A DNA stretch of 64,000 nucleotides, taken from the NCBI GenBank assembly GCA_900542185.1, contig UQMZ01000003.1, positions 54,641 through 118,640 of the forward strand, in the 5' to 3' direction. This stretch comes from an uncultured Bacteroidales bacterium. GTDB lineage: Bacteria > Bacteroidota > Bacteroidia > Bacteroidales > Muribaculaceae. Within the stretch, counting starts at the first letter, position 1. The number at the start of each line of letters is the position of its first letter. Position numbers and translations under genes: made by a program. Of this stretch, positions 34,091 to 43,452 are shown piece by piece. The notes beneath the pieces are model-generated. The model was not told where the DNA came from and searched no databases. It worked only from the letters and a program-made list of their open reading frames with translations.

Positions 34091-35179
34091 CTATGCCACA
34101 CTCGTCAGCAACACGTATCCGGTCATTGCGTTATAAATTCCGAACGCAATCGGCACAGCCAACAGCGCATAGTAATACTTTCGGCTGATAAGCGGGAATG
34201 CCGCCAATGTCAGGATATCGGCCGTACCCAACAGCTCTCCGAGACGGATAGGCATGACAGGCATACCGCCCAGAAGCAGGAAGCAGGCCTGCGAACAGAT
34301 GGATATACCTACGCATACCGTGGCCAGCGGATATCGCTTCTGTATCTGCGGCATATAATACACCATAATCATCAGCACTATGACCATGCCGATACGCATC
34401 GGTCCGACAGTCGCATCGGTCACAAAACGCTCGCCGCCATACGATATCAGATAGTTGTTCACTATTTCCAGCGGCAGGAAACGCACCAGCTTACCCAGCT
34501 GTATACCGCTGATACCCACTATCAGACAGACGCCAAGCAGGACCATCCAGAACGGGCGGTACATTTTCTTAGCAGGAAGAAAGAACAACGGTATGAACAC
34601 CACGGCAGACGAGTGAAACAGCATGGCCAGAGCCACCAGCGGAAAATACACATACCATCTGCGGCGGGGTATGTAACGCACCGCTATCAGCAATATACCG
34701 GCCGACACCGACGCACGCATCTGGATCATGTCGTGCAGCACGAAGTACATGCCCACATACAGGAGCATCGACAGCCACAGGTTGGGGCTGTTGCGCAGAA
34801 TTCCCCAGAAATGCGTACCAACCGACAGCAACGCGTATGCCAGCAACAACGACATAAACGACGGCGATGCCTGGCACAGCCACACAAACGACGGCTCTAT
34901 GTGCCTGCCGTTCGCAGCGTATCCGTGCCCGTAGTACATGTTTTTGTACATCTGATAGTCCGGCAGCAGTTCCGATCGCGACACACACACCATCAGCAGC
35001 ATGGCGAACACCACGCCCAGAGCCACATACATACCCACCCTTATATACTTGTTCACTCCTCCTAAGGGCGCGAACCTGTCACGCTCCAGAGTTTCGTGGG
35101 CAAAAGCTATCTTGTCCGACGCCATCGGAAGCGTCAGAATCAATATCATCGCAAATACTATGTAATACAGCTGTACCAT
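34091..35179 (-). CDS. EpsG-family membrane protein (putative polysaccharide polymerase-like)
   Basis: This 362-residue protein has about ten transmembrane helices and resembles EpsG, a family found in exopolysaccharide clusters. Visible features are a long loop with SRSELLPDYQMYKNMYYGHG and the segment MIQMRASVSAGILLIAVRY followed by IPRRRWYVYFPLVALAMLFH, both seen in EpsG proteins. It lies upstream of the MATE gene on the same strand, 12 bases apart. No glycosyltransferases are nearby, so its role is open. Confidence 0.7.
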   Translation of the reverse strand: MVQLYYIVFAMILILTLPMASDKIAFAHETLERDRFAPLGGVNKYIRVGMYVALGVVFAMLLMVCVSRSELLPDYQMYKNMYYGHGYAANGRHIEPSFVWLCQASPSFMSLLLAYALLSVGTHFWGILRNSPNLWLSMLLYVGMYFVLHDMIQMRASVSAGILLIAVRYIPRRRWYVYFPLVALAMLFHSSAVVFIPLFFLPAKKMYRPFWMVLLGVCLIVGISGIQLGKLVRFLPLEIVNNYLISYGGERFVTDATVGPMRIGMVIVLMIMVYYMPQIQKRYPLATVCVGISICSQACFLLLGGMPVMPIRLGELLGTADILTLAAFPLISRKYYYALLAVPIAFGIYNAMTGYVLLTSVA

Positions 35180-35258
35180 TCTACCTGCTATATAACGCCC
35201 GCCGTGTTTTAATTATTATTTTTTGGGCGCGGATGCGACAAATACCGGGAATTTTTGT

Positions 35259-35266
35259 TATCTTTG
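35259..35266 (+). promoter_or_regulatory. Possible hpf promoter box
   Basis: TATCTTTG at 35259-35266 matches the -7 consensus about 94 bases upstream of hpf. No well-spaced TTTG is seen. Confidence 0.4.
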
Positions 35267-35359
35267 TAAGCGGAAGGAACTCCGGGACACCGCACAAGAC
35301 CACCAGTCGTTTTCAAGTCCCGGACATTATTCCCGACGGAGAACTTAAAACCCAAGATT

Positions 35360-35653
35360 ATGGAAGCAAAAATCAAAGCTATTCACTTCGACATCACGGA
35401 GAAGTTGGTGAATTTCATCAACAAGAAGATCGATAAGATGGAGCGCCGGTTCGAAGCCATCACCGACGCCGAGGTTACACTCAAGGTAGTGAAGCCGGAG
35501 ACGGCTATGAACAAGGAGGCATCCATACGCCTGAGCGTTCCGCCGGCCGCCGACCTCTACGCGTCCAAGACAGCCGACTCGTTCGAAGAAGCGGTAGACC
35601 TCTGCCTCGACGCCCTCGAACCCCAGCTCGAAAAGAACAAAGTCAAGAACTGA
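35360..35653 (+). CDS. hpf: Ribosome hibernation promoting factor (HPF/RaiA family, short form)
   Basis: This 97-residue protein binds the 30S decoding region in starved cells and blocks translation. The beta-alpha-beta-beta-beta-alpha fold of the family fits: AIHFDITEKLVNFINKKIDK, AEVTLKVVKPETAMNKEASI and ADSFEEAVDLCLDALEPQLE. It is the short form without the dimerising C-terminal domain. In Bacteroides it usually follows rpsU-xer directly; here two minus-strand genes intervene. Confidence 0.9.
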   Translation: MEAKIKAIHFDITEKLVNFINKKIDKMERRFEAITDAEVTLKVVKPETAMNKEASIRLSVPPAADLYASKTADSFEEAVDLCLDALEPQLEKNKVKN

Positions 35654-35725
35654 CATCCCCGTAATGTCACGCCGGTACCCTGACCGGACATATTCCAACC
35701 CAACATTATAAAACCCCTGTAATTA

Positions 35726-36805
35726 ATGTCTACGTCAAAGAGCGCGGGCACTATGAAAAATAAAAAGGAGCATCCCCGGCCCGGAGCCACCGGCCGGTGG
35801 ATGCTTTATATCATGCTCGGCGTAAGCCTGCTGCTCATCGTTTTCCTGATTGTGGCGTATCCGCTCCTTATGACAGGCGCCCCAAAGACCGCCGTAATCC
35901 GCATTCCCAAAGGAGCCACCGAAGTCAATGTCCGCGATTCGCTGACCAAGCATTTCGGCGAGGACTACACCCGCATCGTGATGCGCACTGCCAGACTGCG
36001 GAAGATTGACTATTCCACACGCCACGGATTGTACGAAATCAAAGAGGGCACCAATCCCCTCGCGGCCATGCGCAAGCTCACCTCAGGCGCCCAGACTCCC
36101 GTACGCATCACCGTCAACGGCTACCGCTCGCTGCCACTGCTGCTGCAGAACGTGGCCGACAAATTCGAATTCTCGGTCGATTCGCTGGCCCAGGCCCTAT
36201 ACGACAAGGACTTTCTGGACGAATACGGACTAACCCCCGAGAACGCAATGGCCATATTCATCAACGATACATACGAGGTCTACTGGTCGGCCACGCCGCG
36301 CGAAGTCCTGGACAAGTTCGGCAAGAATTACCGTTACCTTTGGAACGAAGGCAACCGCGCCAAGGCCCGGAATCTTGGTCTTGAACCCGCACAGGTCATG
36401 ATCATAGCCTCCATCGTGGACGAGGAGACCAACAGCAGTTCCGAGAAAGGCACCGTCGGACGCCTGTACATCAACCGCCTGCACAAGGGCATGCGGCTGC
36501 AGGCCGATCCCACCGTACGGTTTGCCATCGGCGATTTCACCATCCAGCGCATCAGCAACGACGACCTGAACGTGACCTCTCCATACAACACCTACCGCAA
36601 CGACGGATTGCCCCCCGGACCCATCCGCACCATCGACAAGCGCACCGTACAGAGCATTCTCGACTCCAAGCCACACGATTACCTGTATATGTGCGCCCGC
36701 GAGACACTTGACGGCACCCACAATTTCGCCAAGACATTCGACGAGCATACCCGCAACGCCCTGAAGTACCGCCAGACCCTCGACAAGCTTGGCATCTCAC
36801 GCTGA
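35726..36805 (+). CDS. mltG: Endolytic transglycosylase MltG
   Basis: This 359-residue inner-membrane enzyme cuts nascent peptidoglycan strands and sets glycan chain length. A cytoplasmic N-terminus is followed by one transmembrane helix (about residues 28-49, YIMLGVSLLLIVFLIVAYPL), then a LysM-like region and the YceG domain. IIASIVDEETNSSSEKGTVG, with the predicted catalytic Glu233/234, and INRLHKGMRLQADPTVRFAI are family signatures. An alternative start (MKNKKEHPRP) nine codons in is possible. Confidence 0.92.
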   Translation: MSTSKSAGTMKNKKEHPRPGATGRWMLYIMLGVSLLLIVFLIVAYPLLMTGAPKTAVIRIPKGATEVNVRDSLTKHFGEDYTRIVMRTARLRKIDYSTRHGLYEIKEGTNPLAAMRKLTSGAQTPVRITVNGYRSLPLLLQNVADKFEFSVDSLAQALYDKDFLDEYGLTPENAMAIFINDTYEVYWSATPREVLDKFGKNYRYLWNEGNRAKARNLGLEPAQVMIIASIVDEETNSSSEKGTVGRLYINRLHKGMRLQADPTVRFAIGDFTIQRISNDDLNVTSPYNTYRNDGLPPGPIRTIDKRTVQSILDSKPHDYLYMCARETLDGTHNFAKTFDEHTRNALKYRQTLDKLGISR

Positions 36806-36827
36806 CCCCGCCGGCTCCACCCGCCTG

Positions 36828-36863
36828 CCGTGGCCATCACGCCGCCGCTCTCCGTGGCCATCA
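36828..36863. repeat. 24-bp-period direct repeat after mltG
   Basis: CCGTGGCCATCA occurs at 36828-36839 and 36852-36863, followed by the palindromic repeat at 36874. Confidence 0.7.
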
Positions 36864-36873
36864 TGCAGTCATT

Positions 36874-36905
36874 CACTGTGGTAAAAGCCCGCGGCTTTTA
36901 CTCAC
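36874..36905 (+). repeat. Palindromic repeat element, copy 2
   Basis: Second copy of the 32-base element found at 6102-6133. Its centre is the perfect palindrome GTAAAAGCC-CGC-GGCTTTTAC (36881-36901). It ends 16 bases before the next start codon. Confidence 0.7.
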
Positions 36906-36921
36906 CATATACCCATCCATT

Positions 36922-37128
36922 ATGACCGTAATCCAACGATATTCCAACCAGGCCGAAGCCTATATAGACCAGGGCTTTCTGGAGAGCCACGGCATCCCGG
37001 CCCAAGTAAACGCCGACGCGCTGTCCGAAATATTCCCGGCCCCCGGCGCCGGCATCGGATCCATTACCCTTGTGGTGCCCGACAAGCTTGCCCACGAGGC
37101 AATGAAACTGCTGCGACAGCGCGATTAA
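36922..37128 (+). CDS. DUF2007-family small protein
   Basis: A 68-residue protein with a ferredoxin-like (PII-like) pattern: VIQRYSNQAEAYIDQGFLES, then HGIPAQVNADALSEIFPAPG and a strand-helix end (SITLVVPDKLAHEAMKLLRQ). This matches DUF2007, a family of unknown, possibly signal-transducing function. It is three bases ahead of the DUF4421 gene, so they are probably co-transcribed. Confidence 0.75.
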   Translation: MTVIQRYSNQAEAYIDQGFLESHGIPAQVNADALSEIFPAPGAGIGSITLVVPDKLAHEAMKLLRQRD

Positions 37129-37131
37129 CCC

Positions 37132-38394
37132 ATGCGCGGCACGGTTTCGGCGATATTGTTGCTGCTCGTCACGGTCCTGGTAGCCCGCGACGCATTCGCC
37201 ACACCCCAACTTTCTCTTCCGGTGTTAACGGAATCTCCCGACACTACCTTTAGCCAATCACCCAAAATCGAAATAGACACCGCGGGATTCATATCCCGGT
37301 TCCCCGGCAACATCACTGTCGACGCTTCCGCATTACAAGCGAGTGCCGACGGCGATTCCTTGAAGATGCATGACGACACTTACGCCCAGCGCGACTGGCT
37401 GTACAAACTGAAGCACAGGCAATTACAGCTGGACGACCCAGCCGTGCGCTGGCCATCGCGATTTGCGGGTTGGTGCGTAGGGGTATATAATTGGTTTCAA
37501 CGCAATTTCAACGCGCGCGATACTGTTTATGTCAAGAGCGACGGAAAGATGGGCAAATTAATGCTGACATCCGACAACTGGGCCGACAACTACCTCTTCG
37601 GCTCCAAGACACTTCCCTACATCACTATGGGAAGCAAGATGTTTCCCAACCTCGGTATTTATGCGAAATACGGCATTTTGTCCATAGGTTATTCCGTGGA
37701 CATGTCCACGCTGTTCGGCGGCACTCATACCAGTCATCAGAAATGGAATTTCTCGGTAGGATGCGCCAGATTCAACATCGAGGCACATCTGTGGCGTAAC
37801 TCCGGAACCACCTATATCCATCGCTTCTCCGACATTAAGGAAATGAAAAGCCTCGACCTCCCGTACGACGGACTTACGTTCTCGGCCGCCAACATACACG
37901 GTTACTACATATTCAATCACCGACGGTTCGACTTCGGCGCGGCGTTAAGTTATTCCAACAACCAGCGCATCAGCCAGGGGTCGGCCCTTGTCGGCCTGGA
38001 TATAAGCAGAATCGTGGCATTCTTCGACTTTACCAAGCTGCCAAACGAGATAATTGAATCCAATCCATATCCTCTGGAAAACTACAGGTTTCATTACCAA
38101 TCCTATAGCGTATTGGGCGGTTATAGCTTCAACTGGGTGTTTAACAAACATTTCGTGTTTAACGTCACGGCCATTCCGGGGCTGGGAGTCGCCTATTCGC
38201 GCGAGGATGCCTCGATGTCCGACAAACTCCAGTTGGCAGGTGTGTTCAAGGGAGTCGCAGGATTGCTGTATACCACAAAGCGATTTTTCATAGGCGCACG
38301 CTGCCGGTACCATGCCAATGCCGTCCTGTCAGACGATATTGACTTCATGAACGGCCGTATAAACTTTCAGGCCACAACCGGATTCCGGTTTTAA
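37132..38394 (+). CDS. DUF4421-like outer-membrane beta-barrel protein
   Basis: This 420-residue protein has a signal peptide (MRGTVSAILLLLVTVLVARDAFA) and a body of alternating, aromatic-rich strands ending in phenylalanine (NFQATTGFRF), as in outer-membrane barrels. The stretch ARDTVYVKSDGKMGKLMLTS and later YKHR-like turns fit the DUF4421 family of Bacteroidetes, whose function is unknown. It sits between the DUF2007 gene and ribD with short gaps. Confidence 0.65.
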   Translation: MRGTVSAILLLLVTVLVARDAFATPQLSLPVLTESPDTTFSQSPKIEIDTAGFISRFPGNITVDASALQASADGDSLKMHDDTYAQRDWLYKLKHRQLQLDDPAVRWPSRFAGWCVGVYNWFQRNFNARDTVYVKSDGKMGKLMLTSDNWADNYLFGSKTLPYITMGSKMFPNLGIYAKYGILSIGYSVDMSTLFGGTHTSHQKWNFSVGCARFNIEAHLWRNSGTTYIHRFSDIKEMKSLDLPYDGLTFSAANIHGYYIFNHRRFDFGAALSYSNNQRISQGSALVGLDISRIVAFFDFTKLPNEIIESNPYPLENYRFHYQSYSVLGGYSFNWVFNKHFVFNVTAIPGLGVAYSREDASMSDKLQLAGVFKGVAGLLYTTKRFFIGARCRYHANAVLSDDIDFMNGRINFQATTGFRF

Positions 38395-38440
38395 ATACGT
38401 GTTTGAAAGTTATACCTGTTTGAAAGATATTCTCGACTAT

Positions 38441-39394
38441 ATGATGAAAGATAAAGAAGAAGCCGGAATCCTCTCCGAAGAATTCGACCGCTACATGATG
38501 GGACGCGCATTGCAACTGGCGTCCAACGGCGCCGGATATGTGTCGCCAAATCCCATGGTCGGAGCCGTTATCGTGGCTGCAGACGGCCGTATAATAGGCG
38601 AAGGATGGCATCGCAAATATGGAGGACCACACGCAGAAGTACAGGCTTTCCGCAATATCCAGGCCGAAGATGAACATCTTCTCCATGACGCCACTGTCTA
38701 TGTCACTCTCGAGCCCTGTTCACATTATGGCAAGACTCCTCCATGCGCAAAACTTATCGTGGACAAAGGTGTCAGGCGCGTCGTGGTAGGATGCGGAGAT
38801 CCTAACTCTAAAGTGTCGGGACGTGGAATCGAGATGATACGCAGTGCCGGAATCGAGGTTACCGAGAATGTCCTTAGCGAAGAGTGCGTGGCGCTTAACA
38901 AGCGGTTCATGACCGCCCATACGCTTCACCGCCCCTGGATTCAGCTAAAATGGGCCGAGGACGCACAAGGAAATATGGCACGCAGGAATCCTGACTACAC
39001 TCCCGGCGCTGATATGCCGGAGCACCTCCCGACTCAGATTTCAAGTCCCGTCGGGATGGTGCTTATGCATGGACAACGCGCCATGGTCGATGCCATAATG
39101 GTAGGCACCAATACCCTTATCGTCGACAACCCCTCGCTCACTACGCGACTGTGGCCCGGCAAATCCCCGCGCCCCGTAATCTTCCGCTCGTCAAGGCTCC
39201 CCGATTCACTTGTAATCTGGGACAGAGATCCCATTGTGCTCGATCCCAACCTCCCTCTCGAACAGAATATGCACACGCTCTTCAGCGAATATGGAATCTC
39301 GTCGCTTATGGTGGAAGGCGGCCGCACCCTACTCGATTCCTTCATTGAGAAAAAACTGTTCGACGAGATGCGCGTTGAATACTCCTCTATCTGA
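38441..39394 (+). CDS. ribD: Riboflavin biosynthesis protein RibD (deaminase/reductase), short C-terminus
   Basis: RibD carries out the second and third steps of riboflavin synthesis from the GTP-derived pyrimidine. The N-terminal zinc deaminase domain has HAEVQAF and LEPCSHYGKTPPCAK (His and two Cys ligands). The reductase domain starts near WIQLKWAEDAQGNMARR and includes VDAIMVGTNTLIVDNPSLTT. I start at ATG 38441 (MMKDKEEAG); an in-frame GTG at 38399 adds residues outside the family. The protein stops at DEMRVEYSSI, where relatives usually run on for some 35-45 residues, so the reductase end looks truncated. Confidence 0.88.
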   Translation: MMKDKEEAGILSEEFDRYMMGRALQLASNGAGYVSPNPMVGAVIVAADGRIIGEGWHRKYGGPHAEVQAFRNIQAEDEHLLHDATVYVTLEPCSHYGKTPPCAKLIVDKGVRRVVVGCGDPNSKVSGRGIEMIRSAGIEVTENVLSEECVALNKRFMTAHTLHRPWIQLKWAEDAQGNMARRNPDYTPGADMPEHLPTQISSPVGMVLMHGQRAMVDAIMVGTNTLIVDNPSLTTRLWPGKSPRPVIFRSSRLPDSLVIWDRDPIVLDPNLPLEQNMHTLFSEYGISSLMVEGGRTLLDSFIEKKLFDEMRVEYSSI

Positions 39395-39940
39395 TTTCCC
39401 ATTCCCCCAATATTCCCACTCCTGATAAAAAAGCGGATGCGCACGGATCCTCTGACCGGCGCATCCTCTTTTATCAGGTAATCGATTCCATCCTTGGTCT
39501 TATCCTGACCTTAATACTAACCTACATCATTCCTGATAGCTGTAGCTATCCATGAACCTAACTTACCATGGGCCTCATGAGTCGCCTCATCCTTTTCGTG
39601 CCCTGATTTTTTAATAATTCCTAATACAATAACAATAACACTACTTATTTCTTGCACTTTATTTTTGCAGGACTAACAGTGCAAATCTCTTATCCAATGG
39701 TTGTGGGGTTGTTGAAACTGTTGCAAAGTTACACCATCCAACCCCTCCTGAAGCGCAAGGGAGTAATATAGTAGTATTATTATATATTCATAATATTGAT
39801 ATATTGATTTTTATGTATATTTATATCTACGATTTTAGTAGTTAAATTCCACCTTTTCCGGTAAACGAACAAAAGCCTTGCACGCTCAGATTCCGGAACG
39901 TCTACAACGCGACATCCTACGTTATCGTATCTAAACCCAG
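39395..39940. other. 546-base region between ribD and the PUL
   Basis: After the terminator the region is A+T-rich. I see a perfect palindrome GATAGCTGTAGCTATC (39535-39550). A 7-bp hairpin (GGGGTTG/CAACCCC, 39705-39711 with 39739-39745) has a loop holding a minus-strand TAACTTTGCA box. A run of TA-rich sequence lies at 39770-39840. No gene, tRNA or element ends are recognisable. Confidence 0.55.
39421..39478 (+). terminator. Long bidirectional terminator after ribD
   Basis: CCTGATAAAA pairs with TTTTATCAGG (39421-39430 with 39469-39478) and inside it GGATGCGC pairs with GCGCATCC (39435-39442 with 39459-39466). It is T-rich on the 3' side, 27 bases after the ribD stop. Confidence 0.8.
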
Positions 39941-41473
39941 TTACTTGTATACTATGAATTTCACTGTGGTTGCACCGGACACGGCGATATATACGCCCTG
40001 CTGAAACTTACGAATGTCTCCTGCCGAGGATTTATCAATAAGATTACCGTGGAGGTCGTAAAATTCCACATTGGCAATGCTTTTCACTTCGTTGCCGTTA
40101 ATCTCGATGATAGAGTCGGCGCTATTTCCCGAAATCTCGCCCACAGAGGAAGATTCCTCTGAAATACTGTGTGTGAAACTGCCCCGCATGGTTACAGTTG
40201 TCTCAAGGGTCTTGCTATCGTATTCCATCGGTACGCGCCAGGTATTTGCCCATGTATTGGCGGGTGTGACCCGCTTCATCAGATAATAATCAGCTGAGCC
40301 ATCGGGTTCCTGACCATCATATCCACCTTGTTTCGGTCCCCAGTGTTGCACGGTTTCTCCCATTGTCATCACGATACGGTATCTATTCTCTTTTCCCCAC
40401 GGCATCTTAAGGTCGCAATTCCATGTGCCTGACCATTTACCTTTTCCTGTATAAGTCAGATCTGCCATGCTTTTGTTGTAAAAGCAATTCCATACACTCA
40501 CCGATTTGACTTCGCTGACCACCGCTTTCCTGGCAACAAAATCCAGCAGTATGGAATATACGGCATCCTTTTCTACCTTTGACCCGCCTGCGTCCTGGTC
40601 AATGGCGTCTCCTTTGATAACGTATTCCGTTCCTTTGTCGTCCTTTATCACGAATGTCTTGCCACCTTTCAGATCCGAAAAGACCTCAAATGTTTTCACG
40701 GACGTTTTGGTAAATGCAATCGGTTCGTTGTCGGTTAACGCTTCGCCCTGGATTGTAAGGGCGTCCGGCACAGGACTTTCGAATTTCACGAATTGACGCA
40801 CCAAAGGCAACAATATGCCCTCCATTATTTCATAGCCTGCATCGTTGGGATGCACCCCGTCGGTAGTAAGAGTTCCGATTAACCCGCGATCGGGAGTGAC
40901 CATCTTCGAATAGTAGTCGACATAGAGCATGCCATGCGATTCAGCATATTCCTTTATGCGCGCATTCAGAGATTCAATCTTGTCCTTGTGGTTTGTAATA
41001 CTGGGGTTCCAGGCGAAACTTGTCACAGGTAATACAGACGCCAGAAGGACCTTCATGTTGTTTGCCTGAGCAATCTCAGCCATGGACACGATGTTGCCGA
41101 AAGTCCGGTTCTCAACATAAGTGATATCATTATTCTGTGCAATATCGTTGGTTCCTCCTCCAATTACTACGGCAGCGGGTTTGAGGTTGATTACATCATC
41201 CCGGAAACGCAAGAGCATTTCGTACGTTGTCTGACCGCTGATGCCGCGTCCGACAAAATCATTAAGTTCAAAGAATTCGGGTCTTCCTGTTGCCCAGTTG
41301 TCGGTGATTGAGTTCCCCATGAACACTACACGTGTCCCTGTATTGGGTTCTGCCATCAGACGCTTGTTATCGTTCTCATATCGCGAAAAATTTGCGATAT
41401 CATTGGCTGCGCTTGCGCTTAATGCCCCTAAAAAACATAGGAGGACATTCACAATGTGTCTGTGATGATTCAT
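39941..41473 (-). CDS. SGNH/GDSL esterase with binding region and type IX-like C-terminal tail
   Basis: This 510-residue secreted enzyme is probably a carbohydrate acetylesterase. Signal peptide: MNHHRHIVNVLLCFLGALSASA. The SGNH domain (about 30-230) shows the nucleophile Ser55 in VVFMGNSITDNW, GGGTNDIA, and the Asp205/His208 pair in TTDGVHPNDAGY. A beta-rich middle (about 235-440, with RYRIVMTMGETVQHWGPKQ) recalls SusE/F-type binding domains. The last ~45 residues (VEFYDLHGNLIDK, GVYIAVSGATTVKFIVYK) look like a type IX secretion sorting tail. It is the last gene of the PUL transcript. Confidence 0.8.
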   Translation of the reverse strand: MNHHRHIVNVLLCFLGALSASAANDIANFSRYENDNKRLMAEPNTGTRVVFMGNSITDNWATGRPEFFELNDFVGRGISGQTTYEMLLRFRDDVINLKPAAVVIGGGTNDIAQNNDITYVENRTFGNIVSMAEIAQANNMKVLLASVLPVTSFAWNPSITNHKDKIESLNARIKEYAESHGMLYVDYYSKMVTPDRGLIGTLTTDGVHPNDAGYEIMEGILLPLVRQFVKFESPVPDALTIQGEALTDNEPIAFTKTSVKTFEVFSDLKGGKTFVIKDDKGTEYVIKGDAIDQDAGGSKVEKDAVYSILLDFVARKAVVSEVKSVSVWNCFYNKSMADLTYTGKGKWSGTWNCDLKMPWGKENRYRIVMTMGETVQHWGPKQGGYDGQEPDGSADYYLMKRVTPANTWANTWRVPMEYDSKTLETTVTMRGSFTHSISEESSSVGEISGNSADSIIEINGNEVKSIANVEFYDLHGNLIDKSSAGDIRKFQQGVYIAVSGATTVKFIVYK

Positions 41474-41523
41474 ATTATCGGTTTTTAAGTAAATTGTTTT
41501 AGAGTGTGTTCCTTAAAAATCTT

Positions 41524-43452
41524 TCAGAGATCTGTTGCGAATGGCGTCACGGGCAAGCCCGAGGTTCTTCCGGTCAGATTTCCGCCAGGATAGTCCGCCC
41601 AGTTGTATCTGGCGGCTACCGGGTCGTTTATCAGCGGAGAGGATAATCGTATTGTCTTCTCGGAAACGATCTGCGTATTGGCATACGCCCATTTCCCGTC
41701 TTTCCCTTTTATAATAAAGCCTGTGACAACTCCGCCTTCCGTCTTGACATCATTGTCAAAAGTAAGATCCATATATCCTTTGCCTATTACAGTATCGATA
41801 CAGTGGGGAGCCTCACATGCCTGAGTCCGGCCGTATGTTTTGTCAAGGGCAAGCAATGACAGTCGGCGTGCCACCTCCTGTTTATTGACAGGATGGATAT
41901 CTGCCGGATTCCCGAGGTCTGTGGCTGTTGCCATTCCCGTATCAGGCAGTTGAAGAGCCTTTGACTGTGCATGGCGCAACAAAGCCCATTCCGAATCGGG
42001 CTGCACTGTTACAGGATTCCCGAATCCCGCCAACTGCACGAAATAGAACGGGAGGGAAGGATTGTCAAAATATTCTCTCCAACCCTCTATCATATTCTTG
42101 AAGCATACCTCATATTGCGCGGCACGTTCCACGTTGGCGCACCCCTGATACCAGAATACACCTGCCAGAGGCATATATGTCAAGGGTTTGATCATGGCAT
42201 TATACAGCACCGACGGATAATACGGGCTGTCCGGCAACTGATACGTCATATCCGTCCGCGAGAAATCGGAAAGCACTGCATAATTCCATTCTCCGTCAAG
42301 ACTATACTTGGTGCCGTCAACAACTGCATACGACGATTTCCAGATTCCTCCCCCTCCTGCATTGTCGATAACCTCTACTGTAATGACATTTTTCCCACCC
42401 TTTACAAGATTCCCTGCAACGTGATAGTCCCGTTGCTGGTCGAAAATCCGTCCGCTGCCTACAAATTGTCCGTTGAAATAAGTCAAATCCCAATCGTCTA
42501 CGGCACCAAGGCATAGCTGCAACGGCTTGCCGGCAGCTGTAGCCGGCAGGTCAAGCTCAAACTGCATGACAACAATCCCGTCGAATCCCGGCATTACATT
42601 GTTTTCCCACAAGGATGGCACCGGCATTATTTTCCATGCTTTCCCTTTTTGCATGACAGACCTGTCGTAGGGGTAAGACATTTTCTCGACAGCGCGGTAA
42701 TCTTCATATACCTTCTCCATGGCGGCATCTATTAACGCTTGCTTATCCTTGCCGGCAGCCAGCTGTTCCTCATAGAATTCAAGTCCCGGAACACCTTTCA
42801 GATATTCATGCGGCGTCCATGCCTCAACTGGAGTTCCTCCCCATGTGGCATCAATTATGCCAACCGGGACATTCAATGAATCCTGAAGAATCCTGCCGCA
42901 TAGATAACCAATAGCCGAGAATGAAGCCGCAGCCGGAGATGATTCAACCCATCCGAATTCAACGGAAGCGTCATCAAGGGGAGTTACGGAAGTCGTGTTC
43001 CTGATCTGCAACAGTCGGAGTGCGGGACGTTGCATCGTAGCCACTACATGGTCGGCATCCATTACCTGCGCCCAGTCGCCTTTCACGGGAAATTCCATAT
43101 TCGACTGTCCGGAGCAAAGCCACACCTCTCCCGACAAGACATTCTGCAATATTCCCTTATCTCCTGTGCCGTCATCAACGATGATGGTATAGGGACCTCC
43201 AGCGGGAGGAGTCGGAACTTTCATGACAAAACGCCCCTCCTTGTCGGCTTTGGCTTTGCATTCGCCGCCCTCCCAACCGGAACGGAATGTTACCGTCGAC
43301 AATGGCTTTGCCTTTCCTGCAACCGTCAACTCGGCATTCTGCTGTATTACCATATTGTCGGAAAAGACAGAAGGTAATTCTACTTTCGCCTGCACAGTCA
43401 ACGACGATATTGTTATTACAGCTACCGTTACTCTTCCTGAAAGGATTTTCAT
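41524..43452 (-). CDS. Sialate O-acetylesterase-family enzyme
   Basis: This 642-residue protein has a signal peptide (MKILSGRVTVAVITISSLTVQA) and an SGNH-type esterase domain with nucleophile Ser117 in LCSGQSNMEFPVKG. The segment VPVGIIDATWGGTPVEAWTP and the Trp-Tyr-Gln-Gly block (GVFWYQGCANVERAAQYE) are hallmarks of sialate O-acetylesterases. A galactose-binding-like insert is present in the middle. In PULs this family removes O-acetyl groups from plant or host sugars, not only sialic acid. Its start overlaps the GH2 stop by four bases (43449-43452). Confidence 0.88.
   Translation of the reverse strand: MKILSGRVTVAVITISSLTVQAKVELPSVFSDNMVIQQNAELTVAGKAKPLSTVTFRSGWEGGECKAKADKEGRFVMKVPTPPAGGPYTIIVDDGTGDKGILQNVLSGEVWLCSGQSNMEFPVKGDWAQVMDADHVVATMQRPALRLLQIRNTTSVTPLDDASVEFGWVESSPAAASFSAIGYLCGRILQDSLNVPVGIIDATWGGTPVEAWTPHEYLKGVPGLEFYEEQLAAGKDKQALIDAAMEKVYEDYRAVEKMSYPYDRSVMQKGKAWKIMPVPSLWENNVMPGFDGIVVMQFELDLPATAAGKPLQLCLGAVDDWDLTYFNGQFVGSGRIFDQQRDYHVAGNLVKGGKNVITVEVIDNAGGGGIWKSSYAVVDGTKYSLDGEWNYAVLSDFSRTDMTYQLPDSPYYPSVLYNAMIKPLTYMPLAGVFWYQGCANVERAAQYEVCFKNMIEGWREYFDNPSLPFYFVQLAGFGNPVTVQPDSEWALLRHAQSKALQLPDTGMATATDLGNPADIHPVNKQEVARRLSLLALDKTYGRTQACEAPHCIDTVIGKGYMDLTFDNDVKTEGGVVTGFIIKGKDGKWAYANTQIVSEKTIRLSSPLINDPVAARYNWADYPGGNLTGRTSGLPVTPFATDL

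Noticed and set aside
39395..39940. tRNA or attachment site in the region before the PUL
   Set aside because: No cloverleaf, T-loop or CCA-type end and no repeated flanks were found; palindromes there are short and isolated.
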